Of a stretch of 14,921 nt of DNA, positions 1-7,053 are shown piece by piece. The stretch covers positions 1 through 14,921 of the forward strand of contig CABQMV010000039.1 in the NCBI GenBank assembly GCA_902465325.1, written 5' to 3'. The notes beneath the pieces are model-generated. The model made no database searches, was not told where the DNA came from, and saw only the letters and a program-made list of their open reading frames with translations. This stretch comes from an uncultured Oscillospiraceae bacterium. GTDB taxonomy: Bacteria; Bacillota; Clostridia; UBA1212; SIG427. Made by a program: the position numbers and the translations under genes. How positions within the stretch are numbered: position 1 is the first letter of the stretch; each line of letters begins with the position of its first letter.

Positions 1-32
1 AGGCTGGTGTTCTACCATTGAACTACACCCGC
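1..32 (-). tRNA. tRNA-Gly, 5' part only (cut by window start)
   Basis: Read on the minus strand from position 32, the sequence begins GCGGGTGTAGTTCAATGGTA and continues through the D-arm into CCAGC-CT, the 5' side of the anticodon stem and the first two loop bases. This is the typical start of a bacterial glycine tRNA: a GCGGGTG acceptor strand, a short D-loop with AATGGTAGAA, and an anticodon stem starting at CCAGC. The window ends just before the anticodon, so GCC and TCC isoacceptors cannot be told apart. A consensus promoter lies directly upstream. Confidence 0.9.
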
Positions 33-61
33 ACACACGTCAACTCAATGTGACGCCTGCT

Positions 62-90
62 ATTATACATAAGCTGTCCAGCTCTGTCAA
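62..90 (-). promoter_or_regulatory. Perfect sigma-A promoter of the tRNA-Gly gene
   Basis: On the minus strand there is TTGACA (85-90), a 17-nt spacer and TATAAT (62-67), an exact match to the vegetative consensus at the optimal spacing. Transcription would start near 55, giving a leader of about 20 nt before the mature tRNA end at 32. A perfect promoter suits a strongly expressed stable-RNA gene. Confidence 0.92.
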
Positions 91-208
91 GGGGAAAAAT
101 ATAAAAATCCGTAAAATTCCTCAAAAAAAACAGGTGTGATTCCTAAAAATATTTTTGCTTCAAAAGAAAAATCTGTTCCGATTTGTATAAGAAGTAAACT
201 TTTTGTGG

Positions 209-237
209 TTCTCTTGTATTCATTTTACCGGTATGAT
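209..237 (+). promoter_or_regulatory. Possible promoter of the GH2-MBL operon
   Basis: TATGAT (232-237) is a 5/6 match to the -10 box. The hexamer 17 nt upstream (TTCTCT, 209-214) is a poor -35, so the promoter would be weak or need an activator. It lies 40 nt before the GH2 start codon, and a palindromic element overlaps it. The rest of 91-208 is A/T-rich with no gene that I can see. Confidence 0.38.
222..237. promoter_or_regulatory. Operator-like site over the -10 region (copy 1)
   Basis: ATTTTACCGGTATGAT shares 14 of 16 bases with the perfect palindrome at 413-428. The left half and centre are identical, and the right half differs at two bases. It ends on the last base of the presumed -10 box. 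A palindrome with a central CCGG/CG step is the usual form of a LacI-family operator, but the regulator family is inference and no regulator gene is in this window. Confidence 0.45.
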
Positions 238-276
238 ACCATACAGCTAGATTCATTTTGTAAATAGGAGAATAGC

Positions 277-1982
277 ATGATGATACCGAGAAGTGAGCAT
301 CCCAATCCTCAGTTTGAAAGAGAAAACTGGCTCAATTTAAATGGAGAATGGGAATTTGAGTTAGACCAGGCCAAAAGCGGCTGGGACAAGGGTTACCAGC
401 GGAATAATACGCATTTTACCGGTAAAATAACGGTTCCTTTTTGTCCGGAAAGTAAGCTGTCTGGCGTTGGGCATCGGGATTTTATCAATGCCTGCTGGTA
501 TCGGAAGGATATCGAGCTGACGGAAAGTCAGCTGGAAAACGATGTGCTCTTGCATATTGGAGCCTGCGATTATTTAACCGGCCTGTACGTAAACGGCCAG
601 GAAGTGGGATTTCATAGAGGCGGCTATACGCCTGTAGATATGGATATCACTGCCTTTCTGCGGCCGGGCAGCAATTCCATCGTGGTGTACGCAGAGGACG
701 ACACTAGAAGTCCTATGCAGGCCCGGGGAAAGCAGTCAGAAAATTTTTATTCTCAAGGCTGTGACTATACCCGTACCACAGGAATTTGGCAGACAGTCTG
801 GCTGGAGTTTGTACCTAAAATAAGGGTTTTGCGTGTCAGGTATTTTCCGGAACTCCACGGCAGCGTCAATATTCAGGTACAGTGCAAGGGGCGGGCGCTC
901 CTGCAGGTACGAACCTTTTACAAAGGAAGGCCCATGGGAGAAACTGCCGTTGAGGCTGCAGGAACCGTAGACCTGCACATTGATCTGGCAGAAACCCATC
1001 TTTGGGAGGCAGGCCACGGGCGGCTTTACGATGTTGAAATTCTTTTCGGTCAGACAGGGTACGATCCTATTTTGGCCTTCGTACCGTAAGGTTGGACGGT
1101 ATGCGGTTCCTTATTAATGAAAGGCCGGTATTTCAGAGGCTGGTACTTGATCAGGGATATTACCGGGACGGCATCTACACAGCTCCCACAGAGGAAGATC
1201 TCATAAAGGATATTCAGATTTCACTGGATGCAGGTTTCAATGGAGCAAGACTACACCAGAAGACGTTTGAACCCCGGTTCCTTTACCACTGTGACCGGAT
1301 GGGGTATCTTGTATGGGATGAATACGGAAATTGGGGTGTGGATGTTTCCGATTTCAAAATTATGGCGAATTATATTCCCGAATGGCTGGAAGAAATAGAA
1401 CGGGACTTTAACCACCCTTCTATTATAGGCTGGTGTCCTTTTAATGAGACCTGGGATTATAGAGGCAGGACACAGGATAACGACATCCTGCGCGATATCT
1501 ATCTGATCACCAAGGCTGCGGATCCTACGCGGCCTTGCATTGATACCAGCGGTGTATTCCATGTGATGACAGATATTTTTGACATTCATGAATATGAGCA
1601 GAATCCGGAGGTTTTTAAGGCCGCCTTTGACGGTTTGCGCACAGAAGGAGGACTGCCGGAGCGGTTTCTGTACAAACAGACTTATAAAGGGGAGCCGGTG
1701 TTTATCAGTGAGTACGGAGGCATTAAGTGGGCGCCGGGCACAGAAGGCGGCTGGGGATACGGCGATGCGCCGGCTTCGGAGCAGGCGTTTATAGAGAGGT
1801 ACAGAGGTTTGACCGAGGCGCTGCTGGATAATCCCAAAATATGCGGCTTTTGTTATACGCAGCTATATGATATAGAACAGGAGCAAAACGGTTTGTACTA
1901 CTATGATAGAAGTTCGAAATTTGCTGCTGAAATCTTCAAAAAAATCAACAGCAAAAAAGCGGCGATAGAAGAGGAGGTATGA
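277..1982 (+). pseudogene. GH2 family glycoside hydrolase (beta-galactosidase/glucuronidase type), frameshifted
   Basis: A retaining glycosidase that would release terminal beta-linked sugars. No signal peptide is visible, so it would act in the cytosol. The start at 277 has AGGAG at 266-270; a second ATG at 280 is equally possible. The first part (277 to about 1052) holds the GH2 sugar-binding jelly roll (LNLNGEWEF near the N-terminus) and part of the Ig-like domain. The reading then has to move to the -1 frame, where it continues DRVRSYFGLRTV, the usual linker into the TIM barrel, and runs open to the TGA at 1980. Both catalytic glutamates are in the second part: acid/base in PFNE (codon 1446) and nucleophile in ISEYGG (codon 1710). 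Restoring one base gives about 568 residues, normal for small GH2 enzymes. The broken frame ends at TAA 1087-1089. The likely event is loss of one G from CAGGACAGG. Substrate is not decidable. Confidence 0.88.
413..428. promoter_or_regulatory. Perfect 16-bp palindrome inside the GH2 gene (operator-like, copy 2)
   Basis: ATTTTACCGGTAAAAT is self-complementary over all 16 bases. The 13-mer cattttaccggta at 412-424 is repeated exactly at 221-233 in the promoter region. Centre-to-centre distance is 191 bp. A downstream intragenic auxiliary operator is a known arrangement for LacI-type repressors; the assignment here rests on sequence pattern only. Confidence 0.45.
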
Positions 1983-1983
1983 T

Positions 1984-3416
1984 ATGGCTACTGTTGGAAG
2001 ACGCTTTATGACAGCCGTATGCGTTCTGCTGGCTTTTGCTGTGGGAATATTGCCGGTCCTGGCTGTTCACGGCGCGTCCAGCGGCGGGCAACTGGATATT
2101 TGGATTCGGACAGGCTGTTATATAGATTCAGAGGGCTATTCCGCGGTGTTGCTGAGAAGGTAACTATTCAGGAGTTTCTGGGGTACTTTACTGACGGACA
2201 GGATATTTTTGTAGACAAGGTGGCTACCGGAGGAACTGTAACGAAAACTTTTCAGGGAGCCGTCAGCCACAGGGCTACTTTGATCATAAAAGGCGACATC
2301 AACGGCGACGGACGGGTTACCAGCGCAGATTATACGATTTTAAAGAAATATTTTTCCGGCGCTTCTGTACTGGAGGGTGTTGGGAAGGAAGCTGCTGATG
2401 TAGATGAAAACGGGAGATTATCAAGTACAGATTATCAGAGAATCAAAAAGTATTTTATGGGGGTGTACAACTTATATCCTGCGCCTGATATTACTGTTTA
2501 TGATCCGGAGAGCTCGGCTGTCATGTACCAGATTGGTCTGGCGGATGACTCTAACATGATGTCTTATTTTATTGTAACAAGAGCCGGTAAAATTATTGTA
2601 ATTGACGGCGGAGTAGAAGGCGGCAATGAATTTTACGGCTATCTTTATGCCCATTTGAAAAAATATGCGGGCTTGACAGAGAGGAAAAATGTTATAGACG
2701 CCTGGATTTTTACCCATCCCCATGCTGATCATATCAGGGCTTTTTATAAAATGTGGGAGAGTCATCCGGAGGTACAGATTCAAAATTTTTATTTTGATTT
2801 TCCTACTAAAGAATATATTGAGGCTATGCCGGCCTACGAACAGGTCTATATCAAAGATCTTACTGAATTTCAGCGGGTATTTAATAAAAACATGGGGAGC
2901 AGTGATGCCTATGACCGGTATCCCCGGGCCAAGGCAGGAGATCGCTTTATCATAGACGGAATACAGTTTGACATTTTGAAAACCATGCATTTGGAAGAGG
3001 GCAGTGTCTATGATAATATAAACGATTGCTCCATGGTATTTCGGATGACGGTGGGAGGTCAGACGGTACTTTTTCTGGGGGATTTGAATAGAAAGGGCGG
3101 TCAGGCACTGCTCAGCGCCTATGGGGCAGACCTGAAAAGCGATATTGTTCAGATGGCGCATCACGGACAAAACGGAGTGGATGAAAATGTGTATCAGGCG
3201 ATCTCGCCGAAGGTGTGCTTGTGGCCTACTTCTCTTTGGGTTTGGGAAAATAAAAGCGGGAGCCTACAGACAGATGCTGTAAAGCGATGGATGCAGAAGC
3301 TGGGGGTGCGCTGTCACCTGAATGCCCGGCTGGGATGGCTGGACGAAAATTACGAATCCATGGGGCTGGATGATAAATTAACCATAGCGCTTCCCAGCAG
3401 TTTTGTGGTACAATAA
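1984..3416 (+). pseudogene. Secreted dockerin-containing MBL-fold metallo-hydrolase, frameshifted
   Basis: The start at 1984 has GGAGG at 1973-1977 and lies 1 nt after the GH2 stop, so the two genes are translationally coupled. The first frame encodes a signal peptide (hydrophobic core TAVCVLLAFAVGILPVLA) and then YIDSEGY, and stops at TAA 2161-2163. Moving to the -1 frame near 2139 continues FRGVAEKVTIQEFL and is open to TAA 3414. Loss of one T from a TTT run explains it. The repaired protein has about 477 residues: a beta-rich pre-dockerin module, a two-repeat type I dockerin (about 2292-2462; GDINGDG...SADY and ADVDENG...STDY), then a metallo-beta-lactamase fold with HPHADH (codons 2715-2732), FLGD (3075-3083) and AHHG (3156-3167). 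It resembles ComEC/Rec2-like MBL domains, but the substrate is unknown. The MBL residues are intact, so the inactivation looks recent. Confidence 0.85.
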
Positions 3417-3454
3417 GATTCGTCTGATTACATAAGGTTGGAGGAATGAATATT

Positions 3455-4894
3455 ATGGCAGAAAATAAAGAGAAAATGGTAGAGGCCATTACCTCAATGG
3501 ATGAAGATTTTACACAGTGGTATACAGACGTGGTATTGCGTTCCGAGCTGATTGATTACTCCTCGGTGAGAGGCTGTATGATTATGAGACCCTACGGCTA
3601 CGCCATATGGGAAAATATTCAGCAGGGCTTAAACCAGATGTTTAAAGAGACCGGGCACGAAAATGTTGCTATGCCTCTGCTGATTCCGGAAAGTCTGCTT
3701 CAGAAGGAAAAGGACCACGTAGAGGGATTTGCCCCTGAGGTTGCCTGGGTGACCCATGGCGGAGCGGACCGCCTGACAGAGAGACTGTGCATCCGTCCTA
3801 CCTCTGAAACCCTTTTCTGTGACCACTATGCCCATATTATCCATTCCTATCGGGATTTGCCTAAAAAATATAATCAGTGGTGTTCTGTTGTTCGCTGGGA
3901 AAAGACAACGCGTCCTTTCCTGCGCTCTTTGGAATTTTTGTGGCAGGAAGGGCATACGGCCCATGCCACTGCAGAGGAGGCGCAGGAAGAGACTTTACAG
4001 ATGCTGAATGTGTACGCGGACTTTTTTGAACAGAAGCTGGCAATCCCTGTTATTAAAGGCAGAAAAACCGATAAAGAAAAGTTTGCGGGGGCAGAGGCTA
4101 CCTACACCATTGAGGCAATGATGCATGACGGCAAAGCCCTGCAGTCAGGCACCAGCCATAATTTTGGAGACGGTTTTGCCAGAGCCTTTGATATTCAGTA
4201 TACAGATCGGGACAATACACAAAAGTATGTGCATCAGACCTCATGGGGAGTGAGCACCCGTTCCATCGGTGCTATTATTATGGTACACGGAGATGACAGC
4301 GGCCTGGTACTGCCGCCGTTTATAGCGCCGGTTCAGGTTGTGATTGTGCCCATTGCCGCCCATAAGGAAGGCGTTCTGGAGCAGGCGGAAAAGTTAAGAC
4401 AGGCGTTGTCCCAGCGGTTCCGGGTTAAGCTGGACGACTCAGATAAGATGCCGGGCTGGAAGTTCGCTGAATATGAGATGAAGGGAGTTCCTCTGAGAAT
4501 TGAGATTGGTCCCAGAGATATCGAAAACCATCAGTGCGTGTGTGTTCGCCGGGACAACGGAGAAAAAACGGCAGTTTCTTTGGACGGCGCTGCCGACCAA
4601 GTGGAGCAGCTGCTTCAGGCTGTGCGGGACGGCATGTACGAAAAGGCCCTGGCTTCCCGGGATTCCAGAATTTATACAGCAGAGGATTATGACACCTTCC
4701 AGGAGATCATTGCCAATAAGCCCGGATTGGTAAAAGCCATGTGGTGCGGTGATGAGGCCTGCGAGTTGAAAATCAAGGAGGATACTACGGCTACCTCCCG
4801 CTGTATGCCTTTTGAACAGGAGGCAATTTCTGAAACCTGCGTCTGCTGCGGAAAGCCCGCGAAACATATGGTGATTTGGGGAAAAGCTTATTAA
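3455..4894 (+). CDS. proS: Prolyl-tRNA synthetase, type 3 (archaeal/eukaryotic-like)
   Basis: Charges tRNA-Pro with proline in the cytosol (class II aaRS). With the start at 3455 the protein has 479 residues, the usual length of the short ProS lacking the editing domain. GGAGG at 3440-3444 lies 10 nt before this ATG; the in-frame ATG at 3446 is only 1 nt from it and is unlikely to be used. Visible signatures are the motif 2 region (RWEKTTRPFLRSLEFLWQEG), the segment KFAGAEATYTIEAMMHDGKA followed by LQSGTSHNFG, an anticodon-binding domain, and a C-terminal Cys-rich zinc site (MWCGDEAC, then CVCCGKPAKH) ending in WGKAY as in type 3 enzymes. It starts 38 nt after the MBL gene with no terminator, obvious promoter or T-box leader between them. 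It may be read from upstream or from a promoter inside the MBL gene. The frame is fully intact, unlike the genes before it. Confidence 0.97.
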   Translation: MAENKEKMVEAITSMDEDFTQWYTDVVLRSELIDYSSVRGCMIMRPYGYAIWENIQQGLNQMFKETGHENVAMPLLIPESLLQKEKDHVEGFAPEVAWVTHGGADRLTERLCIRPTSETLFCDHYAHIIHSYRDLPKKYNQWCSVVRWEKTTRPFLRSLEFLWQEGHTAHATAEEAQEETLQMLNVYADFFEQKLAIPVIKGRKTDKEKFAGAEATYTIEAMMHDGKALQSGTSHNFGDGFARAFDIQYTDRDNTQKYVHQTSWGVSTRSIGAIIMVHGDDSGLVLPPFIAPVQVVIVPIAAHKEGVLEQAEKLRQALSQRFRVKLDDSDKMPGWKFAEYEMKGVPLRIEIGPRDIENHQCVCVRRDNGEKTAVSLDGAADQVEQLLQAVRDGMYEKALASRDSRIYTAEDYDTFQEIIANKPGLVKAMWCGDEACELKIKEDTTATSRCMPFEQEAISETCVCCGKPAKHMVIWGKAY

Positions 4895-4954
4895 ATGGAA
4901 ATTTGAGTAATTTAAGATATAAATAGCCGCAAAGGGCGGCGGAAAGGAAAACAT

Positions 4955-6901
4955 ATGAAGAAAAAATTATTTGCTGTGGTTTTTTGTTTCGCTCTTTTGG
5001 CCTCGTTGCTGTTTGCCAATCTGTCAGGCGCTCAGAGTGTACTTGTATCTGACAGCTTTCTGACAATTGAAAGTGAATCCGGTTATTTACTGGGGATTCC
5101 GCAAAAATGCACGGGAGCGCAATTGAAGCCTAATTTTTCCTCTGTTCCCTCCGGCCTGTCTGATACAGACAGCATAGGTACCGGATTGGTTCTGAATGTG
5201 GATGGGACGAGACTTACAGTAGTAGTCCTGGGCGACGTAAATGGCGACGGTCAGCTGACGTCCACAGACTATGTACAGATCAAAAAGACCTTTGCCAATC
5301 AGCTGGTCCTGACTGGTGCCCGATTCAGAGCGGCGGATATTAATGGGGACGGTGTGATTCGGTCTACAGATTATCTCCGAATTAAAAAGTCTTTTGCCGG
5401 AATCTCCAGTATTTACGAGGAAATGCGTATTACGCCCGGCTTTAATGTCCAGATTTCTGTAGAGGGCTCCGGAGGAACGGTAACTCAGTCGGATAAAAAA
5501 CTTGTTGTTTCTCCAGAGCCGGGCTACCGTCTCAGCAGTCTGAAGGCCGATGGCCGTGAGATATTTGTGCTGAATGGAGAGCTGTCTCTGTACGATATTA
5601 TGGATACAACGGTGACGGCACAGTTCCAGCGGATACAGTCTGTTTCCGCTGAGCAGGTAACGCCGGCGGCCATTACCAATACCTTCTATAATGACGACGC
5701 TACGGACTATGGTGTTACCTGGCGCAGTACCGGAGTAGGAGAGCCCGTACTGAAATATGTGAAGGCAGACGGAAAAACAGCGGCACAGGCGGATTTCTCT
5801 GAGGCTGTAGAGGTAACGGCATATTCTTGTGTGGCTATTGATATTTATAAAAATTACGCTGCTTTATGCGGGCTGGAGCCGGGGACAAAATACTATTATG
5901 TGGTAGGCGACAAGTCAACAGAAACCTATAGTGAGGTGTGCAGTATTACCACAAAGGAGGCTTCTCCCGGGAAAGTAACCTTCTTCCATATGTCGGATAC
6001 ACAGGACGAGGCTTACGAGGGTACCTATTGGAATGCCGCTCTGAAGAGCGCATACACACGGTATCCGGAGGGTGCGTTTACGATACATACCGGAGACCTT
6101 GTTAATGTAGGCGGCGATGAGAGCCAGTGGACCAAAATGCTGGCCAATACGGCAGATTATACGAGAAATCATGTTTTAGTGCCGGCGGCGGGCAACCATG
6201 AATACTGGGAGGCGCTGACCCTGGGCTATAAGGGGTGTACCTTTGCACACTTTGCCATTGATCTGCCTAATAATCAGTCTATTGATAATGGCATCTACTA
6301 TTCCTTTGATTACGGGAATATTCATTTTGTTGTGCTCAATACCGGGGACTCAGAGATAACTGGCGGAAGGCTGCTTGACAGTCAGCTGGAGTGGCTGAAG
6401 CAGGATCTGGCGAAAACCAGTAAAAAGTGGAAAATTGTGGCCCTGCACAATCCTCTGTATTCACCTGGAAAATACGGGACCGATGCGGCTCACAATCAGG
6501 TGGCTCTGGCACTGAGGACACAGCTGAATCCCATCTTTGCCCAGTACCATGTAGATTTGGTGCTGAACGGGCATGATCACGTATATTCTCAGTCCTATCC
6601 CATTACCGGGGACGGGACAGCGATCCGAGATTCAGAAACCAGAACGGTCAATGACGTAGAGTATCTGGTGAATCCTGTAGGCACCGTTCATTTGGAGTCC
6701 GGCGTAGCCGGCCACCAGCACAGAGGTACCCATGCTTCCGGCAGAGAGTACAGCAAAAATATGATGCCCACTTCTTCCGGAAATGCTTACTATTCTGCTA
6801 TTACGGTGGAGGGAAACACCCTTACAGTAGAGTTTGTGGGAGTGACGGTGAATTCCGAAAAGACCAATCCCAAACGTTCCTGGGGAATTATCAAGGAGTA
6901 A
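4955..6901 (+). CDS. Secreted dockerin-containing metallophosphatase (purple acid phosphatase-like)
   Basis: A 648-residue exported protein. Order of parts: signal peptide (about 1-27); beta-rich module (30-90); two-repeat type I dockerin (93-149; GDVNGDG...STDY and ADINGDG...STDY, each followed by IKK); a small beta repeat domain (about 160-225, GSGGTVTQ to TVTAQF); an FN3-like N-terminal domain of the purple acid phosphatase kind (230-335); and a calcineurin-like phosphoesterase domain (341-600). The metal-ligand motifs are present: SDTQ (347-350), GD (380-381), GNHE (413-416), H498 and GHDH (539-542). The first motif is D-x-Q rather than D-x-H. It would hydrolyse phosphate esters outside the cell; the substrate is unknown. 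The RBS AAAGGA sits about 7 nt before the ATG. The gene lies 60 nt after proS and ends at a strong terminator. The dockerin is N-terminal, and no cohesin protein is in the window. Confidence 0.9.
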   Translation: MKKKLFAVVFCFALLASLLFANLSGAQSVLVSDSFLTIESESGYLLGIPQKCTGAQLKPNFSSVPSGLSDTDSIGTGLVLNVDGTRLTVVVLGDVNGDGQLTSTDYVQIKKTFANQLVLTGARFRAADINGDGVIRSTDYLRIKKSFAGISSIYEEMRITPGFNVQISVEGSGGTVTQSDKKLVVSPEPGYRLSSLKADGREIFVLNGELSLYDIMDTTVTAQFQRIQSVSAEQVTPAAITNTFYNDDATDYGVTWRSTGVGEPVLKYVKADGKTAAQADFSEAVEVTAYSCVAIDIYKNYAALCGLEPGTKYYYVVGDKSTETYSEVCSITTKEASPGKVTFFHMSDTQDEAYEGTYWNAALKSAYTRYPEGAFTIHTGDLVNVGGDESQWTKMLANTADYTRNHVLVPAAGNHEYWEALTLGYKGCTFAHFAIDLPNNQSIDNGIYYSFDYGNIHFVVLNTGDSEITGGRLLDSQLEWLKQDLAKTSKKWKIVALHNPLYSPGKYGTDAAHNQVALALRTQLNPIFAQYHVDLVLNGHDHVYSQSYPITGDGTAIRDSETRTVNDVEYLVNPVGTVHLESGVAGHQHRGTHASGREYSKNMMPTSSGNAYYSAITVEGNTLTVEFVGVTVNSEKTNPKRSWGIIKE

Positions 6902-6927
6902 ATTCCCTGAGCTGAAAAAGAGAGAAG

Positions 6928-6970
6928 AAGCTGTCCTATTGGCTGTTTCAACTAGTAGGACGGCTTTTTT
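6928..6970 (+). terminator. Rho-independent terminator after the metallophosphatase gene
   Basis: AAGCTGTCCTA (6928-6938) pairs with TAGGACGGCTT (6956-6966), with one T-G wobble and possible extension to 6942/6952. The stem runs straight into six Ts (6965-6970). It closes the transcription unit that ends at 6901 and separates it from the EEP gene. Confidence 0.87.
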
Positions 6971-7053
6971 AGTAGGATTGCCTTTCTGTATTTTATTGTC
7001 TCTGTTTCATGGCTTCTCAAATATTCTTTTGTCTAAAACAGAATATTGTATAG

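Noticed and set aside
1040..2160. Programmed -1 ribosomal frameshifting in the GH2 and MBL genes
   Set aside because: Neither junction has an X XXY YYZ slippery heptamer in frame or a clear downstream stimulatory hairpin; one-base losses in GG and TTT runs explain both more simply.
2472..3170. Long minus-strand frame of 232 codons under the MBL gene
   Set aside because: It is antisense to a region with clear MBL motifs, has no recognisable domain or start signal, and its composition looks like a reversed coding strand.
3417..3454. T-box riboswitch before proS
   Set aside because: The gap is only 38 nt with no T-box sequence, specifier stem or terminator/antiterminator pair.
4926..4940. GCCGC-AAAGG-GCGGC hairpin as a terminator after proS
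   Set aside because: The stem is only 5 bp and is followed by purine-rich ribosome binding site sequence rather than Ts; at most a small translational element.
4439..4954. Minus-strand frame of 171 codons over the proS 3' end
   Set aside because: The proS zinc-binding end is coded on the other strand; no promoter or domain supports the antisense frame.
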